Shown one piece after another: positions 10,501-22,303 of a stretch of DNA of 64,000 nucleotides. The DNA is from Erodium maritimum. Its lineage: Eukaryota > Streptophyta > Magnoliopsida > Geraniales > Geraniaceae. A program made the position numbers and the translations under genes. The notes beneath the pieces were generated by a model. It ran no database searches. It worked only from the letters and a program-made list of their open reading frames with translations, and had not been told where the DNA came from. The stretch is taken from positions 55,758,336-55,822,335 of the forward strand of contig OY997592.1 of the NCBI GenBank assembly GCA_963921825.1, given 5' to 3'. Within the stretch, counting starts at the first letter, position 1; every line of letters begins with the position of its first letter.

Positions 10501-12201
10501 CGAGTAAAGAAAAGGGTCCTAACCCCCAGATTTTCCAACCATGAAGCGCTCAAAAAAAGTAGAGGTCTTTAACCGTGATTTGACAACCATTAAGCACAAG
10601 TGATACCGATATACAACCAAAAAACGGCCTAAGCAATTATAACACCCTGTCTCATTAGTATCATCACCAAGTCACACAGACTAGAAGACGAGCACTAACA
10701 CATGGACGGTCAACACCGCAAGCGATAAAGACAGTCCCGATGGGTAATACCCACGAGAACACATAAACCCCTAAAGCGAATCGAGTAAGAAAACAACTGG
10801 AAGGCACGAAGACCTAACACCTCACCGGCGGCCAACACCTTAAACCGGCAAGACCTAACCACAATAGTGGAAGGAAGCAGATGCAAATCTAACCGAAAAC
10901 GATAAAGGGGTAAAGCGGGGTCACAAAACTTAAGCTGCATAGAGGGATATACCAGTAAAAGTACCACGATGAATCGCTAGACCCACGACGATCCTCACCC
11001 GGGAGGATGAGGAAACGCGTCCCACGACCGGATCAGGAGCGACACATCAGGCAAGCAGACGAACCACCAAAAGTAGGAAGAACAGCTCCACAACAATCCC
11101 CACCCGGGAGGATGAAGAAGCGCGTCCCACGACCAGAGCCGGAACCAACAACCTCCAATGATCCGAAAGACGCACCACCCTTTATTGAAACGCTGCAACA
11201 CCGACGAGAACCTTCGACGAGTTGGGGCCAACACAACAACAACCAACGAGAAGTTCAACTCAAACAAGACCCTAACGATCTTGTACAGAAGAAACGCTTC
11301 CCACACAGGGTCTAGAACGAGCCGCCGGAAAAACAACAAGAACAGAAAAGGGAGCCGGGATTCAGCGGACAAGAATTCCTAGAGCAAAGAGAATAGAGCC
11401 GCTACAATCGACAACCGAGGGTTGCGAAAGGAGTCCCACACCGGATCTGATCTGCACTCCCAAAGCTCTTCCGAGGACAAAGCACGCCTCAACGCCTTTG
11501 CCACACCCAGAAACACAAAGCTTCCACCGCAGCACGAGAACTCCTGATCGAACCCGACCTAAATTAGAGCAGCGCTGAATTCCCTGCCCAAATCCGACCC
11601 GGCCCGACTGACCCGCCCGACTGACCCGGCCCGGCTGACCCAGCCCGAACCGGTCCGGCCTAAACAACACTAGACCTGGGTCGATACGGACCCAGCCTTA
11701 CCCGAGATCAGACACGCAGCCGAACCCTGTAGACGAAGCAGCCGCCGCCAAAATGAGCTGCACAAACAACCACAACTCTCCTCCGGCCAACCACGGCGAT
11801 CCGACGACGAGAGAGGCCACCCACCAAAGGTTACCAAGACAACCTCAGATCTGAAAGGAGGTCGCCTGAAAAAGCCGAGGTGGTAGATCTGGCCGGAAAG
11901 AACCAATTCCCCACCCCACGAGCAGCCAACGCCGGCCAGAACCTTCAGCAACGATCTCCACGCCCGTCGAACCTTCAGCAGCGTCTTCCAAGCAGCACGG
12001 GAGAGGTATGAACACCGGCAACCGAACACGGACCCACGAGCAAGAGCGATGTAAGAGTAACAGGAAAAGGGTAGATAGAGAGGGGGAGGGGGGAGAAAGG
12101 CCTCCGCCGGCAACAACTATGGCCGGAGCCAAGCTTGTCGCCGACGAGTGGTAGAGAAGGTGACAGCGCCTTTAGGTTTTAGAGGGGATTTTTTTTCTAG
12201 A

Positions 12202-12219
12202 CGAGATTATTCGAAACTT
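12202..12219. repeat. Target-site duplication of B, left
   Basis: CGAGATTATTCGAAACTT, identical to 14554-14571. Confidence 0.9.
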
Positions 12220-14553
12220 TTTTTTATCGGCAATATTTTTTTTATTGAATGAAACCTCTTACAAGACGAAAGAGGAGAAGTACACAAGTCTGTCTACAGA
12301 CTTCAAAAGCCCTAGAAGGACGCAACAATCATCATCGGGCAAGACCAACTAAGATCAACATGTAAGACAAGACGAACCACTCAAGAAAAACTCAAACAAC
12401 AACCATAAAAGCAAAGAAGCTGACTAGAGAAATAAGGTCAAAGCCCTGATTTTCCTACCAAGAAGCGCAAGAAAAGAAGATCTGAAATCCAAATTTTACT
12501 AACACGAGGACCCACTGAAAGAGATGAAATCCTATCAAGCCTGCAAATTACCGCTTACCGGAACCTCAATCCTCGGCTATAATGCCGAAAGAACTCTCCA
12601 CTGCTTCAAAAGGCCAGAAGCCAGCGCTGAACACTGCTCGAAATCTACAAGAAATTCCCGATCGAGGCCAACACCAACGGTCAACCCTACGGGGAGTCGG
12701 AGTTGAAAACCCTCAAACTGTTGACGGAAAACATGAGAGAGGGCATCAACCCCGAGCTCAACGAGGCACCTAGACTGATCACCAGTCAAGAGAGAACCAA
12801 ACGAAACAACAACAACCCTAAAGGAAGCCTTCCAAACACTGCTCGTTTATCTGTGATAATCCGCTAGAAGCCAACACAATCTAGCGATCCAAACGAGAGT
12901 TAGACTTATTCACCACCAACACTTCTCCGACCAGTGAAGATAGATCAATAAAGTCCAAGTAAGGAGAGACCGCGTATAAAGGAAGCTACTAAAATGGAGG
13001 CAACGATAGCGAAATCCAAGGAAAGAACAGATCCATCTCCAAAAATCTAGTCAGACTTCACACTCCAAAGGCGGCAATATTGACCAACCACGAACTAAGC
13101 AGGAAAAAAGAGGAAGAAAGCTAAAGAAGATGAATGAACGAAACCTCACCAGAACCAAGGGCTAGGGGAGTCCAGGAAGGGCCCGGGAGGCTGAAGCACC
13201 AGAAGTCGCTAGAGTAGCTCAACAACGATCCACATCATAAGATAAAGAAGCGCGTCCCACGACCTGAGCTGGAACTAGAGACCCCCAATGACTCGAGAGC
13301 AGCTCCTTCGTCGAAACCGAGAGAGCGGTCCATAAAGCGCACTCAGCCCTTCGATACCTAAGTCCGGTAAACACCGAAAAAAGGCCCCAAAAGAGGGAGG
13401 ACCGGTATTTCTACCGAGTACAAAGCTCCAAGCCGGCAAAAGCAATTCAACACTTCCGAAGAACCGAAACTGGAATGGGAGCTGAGCGTTCCGATACCTA
13501 GACGGTAACCCCTTGCCGACCAACAACGAGGACCCGTAGGGGAAGGCCTATAATGATACCGAGCTCGAACCAATCCAGACCCAAAAAGAGGAGACACCAA
13601 AGCCAGCTTGCAGATAAATGGTCTACTCCGACGAAAACGAAGACGGGAAAACAACGACCCTCAGTCAAAAATTCAACCAAAATGAAACCGGGCAAGTGAA
13701 GAATCTGTTCAAAGGGGCAGATCCAACCCGACACGACCCAAGTATCCATGCAAGGTATCCACTCTCGGACAATCTTCCAGTGTCGAATTGCGCGGTGTTG
13801 GCTAACCATTTTCATGGATGTAGATAGGAGGGTTGCCATAAACGTGTTTGAAATACTAGAGCACTCCTTGCAGATTAGAAGGCACAACCGGAAACTTGTA
13901 TGCATCATCTTCTGGAAGTGAAACTGGGCTGGCCCAAACCGGCCCAAAACCCATCAACCAGCCCAAAGCCCATCAACCAGCCCAAAGCCAGAACGTAACC
14001 TAGCACCCGTCCCCGAAGCTGTCGTCCCGAACCTCCATCCACTGGCACACCGACGTCCTGGATCCAACCACACCTGCTCCACGCCGAGATGCCTGCGCCG
14101 GAACCAACCACACCTGCTCAACCCAAGACGCCTGCGCAGCATAACCGAACACCAGCGAACACCACGTCGGTCTGAATCGAAGCACCTCCGGCAGAACAAG
14201 CAGATCTGGCCGGAACCCATAACTGCTCCCCACGAGCCCAGCGACCACCCGAAGCGAGAGCACTGCCGAGACTGAGCACTCCGGCCAGAAACGAGGACGC
14301 GTCCCTTGATAATGACCACTAGTTCCAGATCTGCAGCCCACGCCCCAGCTCCGACGACCAAACCGGCAGGCTCGCGAAGAAGAAGGATGCAAACGAAGAT
14401 GAAAAAAAGGGGGGAAAGGAAAGAGAGAAGAAGGGAGGAGGGGTGCCGCCGGCGACAGCCATGCCCGGAGGGCACCGCCGTCGCCGGAGGAGACACTGCA
14501 AAGAGGGGCGGCGACTCTGTTAGGGTTTTTAGGACGAGAGAGTGTAAAAAATT
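12220..14553 (-). mobile_element. Non-autonomous LINE-like retroposon B, nested in A
   Basis: A 2334-bp minus-strand retroposon with its T-run at the left (12220-12225, then ATCGGCAATATT), inserted into the 5' end of A. It has a perfect 18-bp duplication, CGAGATTATTCGAAACTT, at 12202-12219 and 14554-14571. The minus-strand 5' end reads ACTCTCTCGTCC and AAAAACCCTAAC and runs into GC-rich sequence resembling a plant leader. The block around 13250-13340 is clearly homologous to 11100-11200 of A. The longest minus-strand frame (234 codons, 13954-14658) spans the insertion boundary, matches nothing I know and is unlikely to be a gene. Confidence 0.8.
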
Positions 14554-14571
14554 CGAGATTATTCGAAACTT
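14554..14571. repeat. Target-site duplication of B, right
   Basis: CGAGATTATTCGAAACTT, identical to 12202-12219. Confidence 0.9.
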
Positions 14572-14583
14572 ATACCAAAAAAT

Positions 14584-14599
14584 TACGGCATCTGATATA
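14584..14599. repeat. Target-site duplication of A, right
   Basis: TACGGCATCTGATATA, beyond the 5' end of element A. Confidence 0.75.
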
Positions 14600-15083
14600 A
14601 TATTAAAATAAAATAAAATTATGATGAACGTATAATTCACACGTTTCATATTCGTCATCCTAAGAATTTATGATACGGAACAACCAATTTAAGACATATT
14701 ATATATATAAGTAAATATGTCGACCAACCCATCTCTAACAAATTTGGGTGTAAGAATATCCTTTTATCATGTTTAATTTTATTCTAATATTTTACTAGAT
14801 AACACTTCTTTTTATTTTCTCTCATTTATTTATTCCCTGTTAAGACCTGATTAGAGACGAATCCAATCGGTATTGGAGTAATGGGTGCCACAAGAGTGGG
14901 TGGCCAACAATCCTACTTCAAACTAACTGGCTTATGATCTCCACATAAGGCCATTTTGTTCTGTTTTATTTATGTTCTTGGGCCAAGTGCTCACACATAT
15001 ATGACAGACACTAACGAAGTAACGATCAACTTAATTGTCATCCAATTATAAATTAAAACATATTATCAATAAATTTTGGTATA
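14600..15083. other. Spacer, no gene seen
   Basis: AT-rich sequence with no motif, repeat boundary or frame of interest. Confidence 0.55.
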
Positions 15084-15097
15084 TAGTATTTATCGAT

Positions 15098-15256
15098 AAA
15101 TTCTGTTTTATTTAAATTTCTATCAGTTTATATTTACTTGCTTGTGGTGTAAGTAATGTTTTTGGTGCTATTATTTATAGGATGGAGTTAATCTCTCTTG
15201 ATTCATTGTATCCTTATTAGTACTTTGAATGAAATAACATCGTCTATCAAAAAAAA
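15098..15256 (+). mobile_element. 5'-truncated LINE 3' end
   Basis: A 159-bp fragment ending GAATGAAATAACATCGTC-TATCAAAAAAAA, the tail form seen on other LINEs here. It is flanked by the 14-bp duplication TAGTATTTATCGAT (15084-15097 and 15257-15270). A very short insert with a long duplication is typical of severe 5' truncation during LINE insertion. Confidence 0.8.
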
Positions 15257-15270
15257 TAGTATTTATCGAT

Positions 15271-17606
15271 TTTACTTTGATAGCTTGTGCTGGAGATAAA
15301 GCTCCTGTCTCTGATGGATTCACATTAAAATTCTTTCAGGTGTGTTGGCCCATTCTTAAAACAGATCTTATGAATTTCTTCTCCCACTTCCACAAATCAG
15401 GACATCTTGGCAAGGGTCTCAACTCATCTTTTATTGCTCTTATCCCCAAATGTGAGGCCCCTCTGTCCTTTGGAGATTTCAGACCTATCAGCTTAATGGG
15501 AGGCCCCTATAAAATTCTCTCTAAATTGCTCTCTCTAAGATTAAAAGAAGTCATTGGTTCTCTGGTGGGTTTTGAACAAACTGGCTTCTTAGCTGGGAGA
15601 CAGATACTTGATGGAGTACTTGCAGCTAATGAGGTGGTTCAGGAAATCAAACAATCAAAGTTGAAAGCAATAATTTTTAAAGCTGATTTTGAAAAAGCTT
15701 TTGATAATGTCAATTGGGGTTTCATGATGAAATTGCTAAAAAGACTTGGGTTTGGGCATCTACGGAGAATCTGGATGCTTTCTTGTTTCAATGCACATAT
15801 GTCAGTCCTCATAAATGGCTCCCCCTCTCCTGATTTCCAAATGTTCAGAGGTCTTAGACAAGACTGTGCACTCTCTCCATTACTGTTTGCCCTTGCTGCT
15901 GAATGTCTAAATCAAATCATGAAATCAGGTCTACAACAAGCTCTATATCAAGGTATCCAAGTGGGGGTTTCAGGTCCTACTGTCACTCATATGCAGTTTG
16001 CTGATGATTCTATTTTTTTTCATAAGAGCATCGTCTGAAGGCATCACAAACTTGAAACATGCCTTAGAAATGTTCAAGTTAGTTGCAGGTTTGAAAGTAA
16101 ATTATCAAAAATCTGCTATCATCCCTATGAACCTTTTTGCAGAAGAGACAGATATCTTTGCTACTTTTCTCTCTTGTTCAGTTGAAACACTTCCATTCAA
16201 GTATTTGGGATTCATGTTAGGCTCAAATCCTAAAAGGTTAATCACTTGGGAGCCAGTCATAGAGAAATTCAAAAAATCTTTAGGACTTTGGCAAGCTAAA
16301 ACTCTAACTTTTGGAGGAAGAATTACTCTCATCAAGTCCACTTTAAGTGCCCTGCCCATCTTCTTCCTTTCTCTTCTGAAAGCTCCAATATCAGTTCTTA
16401 AGGCCATGGAATCTTGGCAAAGAATGTTCTTATGGCATGTGGCTGCTCCTGCTAGGGTCTTTTCTAAAGTGGGATGGAATCAAGTCTGTAAAGAAAAGTC
16501 TAAAGGGGGTCTTGGAATCAAAAAATTTAAATGGATGAATATTGCCCTCCTTGCTAAATGGTGGTGGAGATTTGCCTTAGAAGAAAATTCACCGTGGAAA
16601 CAAATCATTTGTACTAGATATGGTGGCAGGTCTTCAGATTGTGATTTAAGCAACTTCAATGAACTAGGAGGACCAAGCTTCTTTTTTCATATAATCTCAC
16701 TCTCCAATGATCTGAACTTTGCTGATTTATTTGGAAAAAAGGGTTTGTCCTAGTGCCTTGGAAGGGGAACAAGAGTGTTTTTTTTGGGATGATGTTTGGT
16801 GGGGGGAGCTTTCATTCAGAATCCTTTTTCCAAGGATGTACCTTCTGGCTAACTCTAAAAACTCTGTTGTAGCTGATTTATGGGATGGACTGTGTTAGGA
16901 TGTTGATCTGAGAAGAGAAGCAAGGGGCTGGGAACTTCTTGAATGGGGTTGTCTTTGTGCAATTCTGAACTCCACAGTCCTAACCTTGGATCATGATAAG
17001 TTGGTTTGGTCTGCTGATGAGAAAGGCTTCACAGTGCACAAGATGTATTCTTTACTTGCAGCTCAAGTCAACTCCTCTCAGGTTTGGACAAAGCATCTGT
17101 GGATAACTGGCATTCCTTCCAAGATCTCTGCCTTTTGCTGGTTGGCTTGTCTAGAAGCCATTCCCTCTAAATGTTTTCTAGAAGTGAGGGGGATGGATCT
17201 CTCCCTAGAAGAACTAATTTTTCCTCATTGTAACTGGGACTATGAAGATGGAGTTCATATCTTGCTCCACTGCTCCAAGGCTTGGGAAGTTTTCAATTTG
17301 ATATTATCCTGGTGGGGTTTGATTTGGGTATGTCCTCCAGATATTCAATCCCTCTTTTGCTCATAGGGGAATTTGGTCCCTGCAAGATTTAGAAGAAGCT
17401 GGCTAAAGACCCTTCAGGCCTTGTTATGACATTTATGGCTATCAAGAAACAATCTGGCATTTAAGAATCTCCATGACACTCCTGCAACAATCTTCTCAAA
17501 AATTCTGAATGTCACTTACAGCTGGGAATGGGCCACTTTTGATGCTTCTTATCACTTCTCCTTGTTGGATTGGATCTCTAATCCTTTTCTGGTGCTGAAA
17601 TCTTGA
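15271..17606 (+). pseudogene. LINE ORF2 (RT and zf-RVT), 5'-truncated
   Basis: L1-type ORF2 lacking its endonuclease and the first part of RT. Recognisable in order: GDKAPVSDGFTLKFFQ, LIPKCE, FRPISLMGGPYKI, FLAGRQILDG, KADFEKAFDNVNW, LRQDCALSP (Q-G-C altered to Q-D-C), QFADDSIFF at about 15992-16018 (catalytic aspartates), YLGFMLG, WWWRFALE, and a zf-RVT region near 17180-17280 (FPHC, HILLHC, with the first cysteine pair damaged). A one-base shift lies in the T-run at 16011-16020, and further shifts or stops lie near 16752, 16897 and 17364. The frame ends at 17606. It starts directly after the duplication of the preceding LINE fragment. Confidence 0.9.
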
Positions 17607-18345
17607 ACTGGGTCTTGGGGTTGGTTTTGGGAGGGCTGGTTTTGGGAGGGATGGGGAGTTTTGGTGAGCCTTTGGTGAGCCTTTGGTGAGGTCCTCTTGG
17701 GGTTTCCTTTTCTCTTGCTGTGTGGGGGTTCTTTGGTTTCCTTTGCCTTTCCCTTCTCTGTGTGGGTAGCTGCTCCTTTTTAAGGTTGAGTGTTTTTTCC
17801 TTTGTTCTGGCTTGCTGGCTTGTTGTCTTTGCCTGTTACTCTCTTTTGCAGGTTGTTTCATTTACTTCCTCTGCAAGCAACCTCAGTTCTCAGTTCTCTC
17901 AAGCCTGTTACTCAAGCATTGCTCTTTATTGCTCTACACGTTTGATCTGGCTCTGCATCCTTGCCTCTGTCTCCACCTTTTTGGCTTCTACAAGTTGTCG
18001 AAGCCCCTCCATTACTAGCAACTGCTTCGACCTCAAGCTCTCTGCATCACCAACCACTTTGCACCTTCTCAATCTCAGACTCAATCTCAGTCTCCAGCCT
18101 ATTATTTGGTGTCACTTATCACAGCCATACTAATGTGATGCTAATATTATGATTCTTGTGTTACTTCTCTATTGTTTTGGCTGCTCTAGTCACCCTTCTT
18201 TGGTGATTTTAGCGCTTCACTTTACTCCTACTCTTACTTTTGTCTTCACTCAACCTTTAGCTCGGTTGAATTTTTTGTATTCCCTTTTCTACCTCAGAAG
18301 AGGTGTTTTAATATACGAGTACTTCTTTGCGGATCAAAAACAAAA
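17607..18345 (+). mobile_element. 3' UTR and tail of the LINE at 15271
   Basis: T-rich, gene-free sequence between the ORF2 stop and a TTTGCGGATCAAAAACAAAA tail, the usual end type of plant L1 elements. Open frames here lack any motif. I did not find a convincing target duplication. Confidence 0.65.
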
Positions 18346-18419
18346 TAAGATAAGCATAACCTTGATTGTAAAATATCATGTTTAGAAAATCAAGTATTTC
18401 TTTCTAAACAGAAGAAACA

Positions 18420-18962
18420 TTTTTTTTATCAGCAAGACATATATTAAAATAACCTCTCACGAGGAGAAAGAGATTACAACATGAATCCAGCTACAGATTC
18501 AACCAAAAAACCAAACCAAATGAAAGGTAGGACGCAGCCTACGGAAAATGAACCACTGATGAACAAGTTCTAAAAACTAGATTTAACTACCATGAAGCCC
18601 TGAAACACCGAACACAGTTGAACAAACTCCCAAAAACAATGAAGGATCTGAAATCCGGATATAGCTACCATGAAGCTCTGAATCGGAAAAACGGGTCTTG
18701 AGTACCCAAATGTGTCCACCATGAAGCCTTGAGGGGAGTAAAATCCAACTGCCGAACCTCACCGACGAACTTCCAAGCCCTATCCTTGATATGCTGAACC
18801 GACTCCCATCTCTATAGAGTTGTCCATCTAAAGAAAACAACTATAATGCCGGCGGTCAACACCACTAACGGCTAAGAAAGATTCGAATTACCATACAAAC
18901 CCTAGCAGAAGGCTTCTAAGAGGCGAACAACACCCATGAAACTCGCCGACGGTCAACGCCTT
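18420..18962 (-). mobile_element. Retroposon of the A/B family, 5'-truncated
   Basis: A 543-bp minus-strand insert with a T-run at 18420-18427 followed by ATCAGCAAGAC, flanked by a perfect 15-bp duplication TAAACAGAAGAAACA (18405-18419 and 18963-18977). The body contains CTACCATGAAG phrases repeated near 18588, 18666 and 18718 and a GGCGGTCAACACC stretch like those in A. No coding capacity. Confidence 0.85.
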
Positions 18963-18977
18963 TAAACAGAAGAAACA

Positions 18978-20876
18978 ATATATTTTGTCACATTGTTAAT
19001 GTTAGAAAGAGTGCAAGCTTTTTGTCAAGCTAGCCGGTGCTACAAATCGCCAAACATTTCCTATCCGATCATACGTTATAGACAAAGAAAAAAGTGTAGT
19101 AAATACCTAGTGGTTACCAAAGAATACAATAATGCATGCATTTTGTTTATTAAGACATGCAGCATGCAATTCTGCTAGTGCTAGTGCTAGTGCTTTCCGG
19201 AGAACACTTTCCAACCTCAAACCCATGATTGGGTTCATAAAAATATGAATTCATTAAGAGAGCTTTAGGAAAGTAAGTTAAATTGGTGGTTTTAATTTGG
19301 TACTGATTATTTGTCGTTTACTATTTTGTTTTTCTTAGCATGCTAGTGGATTTTAACAAGTCACAAGACTTTAAAATTCTCTTAAAAAAATTTTGTAGCA
19401 AAGGTCATTTCGAATGAAAGAAACTATACATTTGATCTAATGACTCCTATAAAATTTACAGCCTATATTTTAAGGTTAGGTTTAGGATGGATTGTATTCC
19501 TCTGTTTATATAGAATCAACATCAAACACAACCCGTCCCTTATCGTATAAACCACAAACCAAAAAAGGCATTGGATTGGCAAAATCGGATGGTCTTGATG
19601 GTGTCAATACGATGTGGCAGTTTTGAAAAAAATAATAACTTTCCCGTCCTTTTGACCGTATTTTAACATGTGTCAACTACGTTTGTAGTATACAAAGGTA
19701 CATCACCCTTGTATGTAAAATACCCACACCCATGTATGTAAGCTATCAACACTGTTTTTGTGTATGTATGGTACCAGCACCCTTACATATAAGGTACCAG
19801 TACTCTTATATGTAAGGGTAGTTAAGATACCAACACCCTTGCATGTAAGGTATCTGCATCCTTATATGACATGGGGTCTAACCCTTTATATGAATGTGCT
19901 AAACTCATGGTTAAAACACATTATAGTAGCGGTGAACAGCGTTATAGTGGCGCGAAAAAGTAAAAGTTCATCCTTTGATCTCTAATGATAAGGGATTTTG
20001 CACACACTCGGACTTGGCTTTAATGCTCGCAAATGAAATCTAATATATCAAAATGTGTACATCCTTTTTTAACCTATGTCAAAGCACAGTCTTTCGATCC
20101 TACATGATGTAGGTTATGCAATAGGTCAACGGGAAATCTGGTCTAAGGTTGTCACAACCTAGTCTAGATATGCACTTGTTAAGTGTGATGAGCTCTCATT
20201 AGTGTTGGTGTGTGTGTGCGTGTCTGGGGGGTGGGTCTAATATAATGTCTCTACAAGCTACCACCTAGTATATAAGGATACAAGAAACAAAACGAAGAGT
20301 CGGTCACATGAATAAGAAGCGTGCACTCCAATTAATGCAATGACAGATTAATTGATGGGTGAAATTAATCATTGTTTTCCTTATGACTCTGGAATGCTCT
20401 CGTGACTGTCTAGCAAGCAACCAAGTTACGGGTAAGTTCTATTGGGTCCGATCCAACTACCCGACGAGTTACCCCAGATATCATGAGAGATGAGACCAAT
20501 CATCGGAAAGCAATAAACCATATGTGTTTCTATGATCTAAAGGATCAATCATCGAACAAGAATAACACTTTTAATCAAGCAATTCTCTAATTCTTTTTAT
20601 CTTAACTCAAGGACATGTAATATGTTAACACGAAGTCAGCACATTCAAGTTCCTAATATATGGGTTATGTGGTTGTCAACCCACATGGTGCTCGAGAGGG
20701 GTCCTAAACCCCTAATGAGCATTCTTCCATAAAATCACACATTGACAAAAGGAATTATACATCTAGTTATTTCTTGATCTCTCAATATGAGTCAACATAC
20801 ACAAGTATGAAAAATTATACGGAGAGTCAAGAGAGCGATATGGTGTCAACATATTGTCTAAATACAGCTATATCCG
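18978..20876. other. Spacer with degenerate repeats, no gene
   Basis: No gene recognised. From 19690 to 19870 diverged units of CCCTTATATGTAAGGTACC type recur (about 27-36 bp), with short frames following them. The rest is unique-looking, AT-rich sequence. Confidence 0.55.
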
Positions 20877-20920
20877 GATCCGGCTCCCCACGGGCCTCAC
20901 CCCCTGGTCCTCGTCGGTAG

Positions 20921-22299
20921 GATGATCCGTGCAAGCTTTTTATTTCCAATCTCCCCCTTCTTGCCAGAGAACCCTGGATCTATAAGATCTTCTCTGTTTA
21001 CGGTGCCATGACTGGCATTTATCTTAGCAGGCACTCAATCAACAAAGGCCGCCCATTCTGCTTCATTCATGGCGCTTCCTCCGAGGATTGCCACAATATG
21101 GCAATGACCCTAAATGGAAAACGATTTGGTGGTAAGAAGATCCTTGTTGTCCCGGCTTGGTTGGACTCCACTCGCAATTCATGTTCGACCTGGAAACCCT
21201 CGATTCCAGTCAAGGAACAGACTGCTCAAGCGACTCCTCCGTCAGCTCATAGCGTTGCTGACGAGGATTTAGTTGGCAAGGCTAACTCCAGCTCCATCGG
21301 TGTTGCTCATGCCGCTCTCTCCTCTGCTCAATTGTTAGAAGCTTTGTCTGACGCAGGTTTACATCGTTTCGAGTTGAAGAGTTTTGGTAACAGGTTATTC
21401 ATGATTAATTCGATTAAGCTGGACCCTGATTGGAGTTCTCTCTCGCCCTGGTTCGACATTGTTCGCTCCAGTGGTGAGATCTTAACTCAACTTGGTTTTT
21501 TCCGTTTGGTCCAAATCACGGGCCTTCCTATTCAGGGATGGAGTCCTGCAAACTTCTTAAAGATCGGAGCCAATTTGGGAACGGTATTGCAGGTCATCCG
21601 TTTGGAATTTGAGAGTTTGTTCCTCTTGATTCACTCTCGGTATCGTCTTGCTCCAATGGTGACGCCTTTTCGTTTGAACGATGTGTTTTTGGATCTTTGG
21701 GCAGAACCGGTTCCGGCCAATGTTGTTCCTACGCCTAGCCCTCGTCCTTCAGTCCCCATCTCTGAGAGCTCGGCTTCTTCTCCGATGAATTCAACTCCGG
21801 CCACTCCAACGGACTCGCCACGAGACAAGGAAATTCAAATTTCAAACCACGTTCCGGATGCGGATGAGGATCGATCGCCGCTGTCCAATCAGTGTCTGGA
21901 TTACGAAGACTCCTTTTTAGGATCGGGCTCTTTAGAGATTGTCCCAGATTCAATGGGACTCTCGGTTGTGCCTATCGCGCAGAAACGACCAATTCTAGGC
22001 AGCGGCTCGAACTTGCGTGCATCGTAAGCTAACTCCTCTGCTTCGGGCAAGAGGCGTTCTCGATTCCCCCTAAACCTTTCCAGGTTACGGGTCCGTCCAA
22101 GCTCCCTTCTCCGGCTCCGACAACCTGGAATCATGTGAAGAAGATTGGTTTTAAGGCTTTGGCCGTGGGAGGAGACGTGCAGGAACAATTCGAGACCATG
22201 GAGGCTGAATTAACTAGGTATCTGCAGCTGGAAGACGCTGCCTCTGGCGATCCTGGTGGAGACAATCTCGTTGTCTCGACTAGCTCTCCCTTTTGTTAA
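20921..22299 (+). pseudogene. LINE ORF1 (RRM plus DUF4283-like)
   Basis: ORF1 of the LINE, an RNA-binding protein presumed to coat LINE RNA. The in-frame sequence upstream of the first ATG (21008) continues the RRM (KLFISNLPLLAREPWIYKIF), so the true start lay near 20921 and has been lost; a TAG now precedes it. The RRM continues through GRPFCFIHGASSEDC and LNGKRFGGKKILV. A DUF4283-like domain follows (FDIVRSSGEILTQLG, LVQITGLPIQGWS, FLKIGANLG), then a serine/proline-rich linker. A frame break near 22020 gives a premature stop at 22027; in the next frame the tail (WNHVKKIGFKALAVGG to STSSPFC) runs to TAA at 22297-22299, 4 nt before ORF2. Confidence 0.88.
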
Positions 22300-22303
22300 C
22301 GGC

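Larger units (their letters stand above)
10050..14583 (-). mobile_element. Non-autonomous LINE-like retroposon A (interrupted by B)
   Basis: Minus-strand retroposon with its poly-A end on the left (T-run near 10052, then GATCGGCGAAAAC) and its 5' end at 14583. The target duplication TACGACATCTGATATA (10034-10049) recurs as TACGGCATCTGATATA at 14584-14599, one mismatch in 16. This length and the A-tail indicate target-primed reverse transcription, as for L1 LINEs. Its own sequence is about 2.2 kb (10050-12219 plus 14572-14583); the rest is element B with one copy of B's duplication. No ORF1, endonuclease or reverse-transcriptase motif is present. The 3' tail resembles those of the LINE fragments at 59957 and 62108, so mobilisation by such LINEs is the likely explanation. 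The body shares GAAGCGCGTCCCACGACC with B. Confidence 0.75.

Noticed and set aside
10077..10553. 158-codon minus-strand frame rich in FASGSAYPF-like repeats
   Set aside because: It follows the 27-bp minisatellite period, and other frames over the same array are also open. No start context or family match.
13954..14658. 234-codon minus-strand frame
   Set aside because: It crosses the proven insertion boundary and target duplication of retroposon B, so it cannot be an ancestral gene.
17720..18385. Hydrophobic open frames that might be membrane proteins
   Set aside because: They lie in the T-rich 3' UTR of a LINE. Leucine, phenylalanine and serine richness follows from composition.
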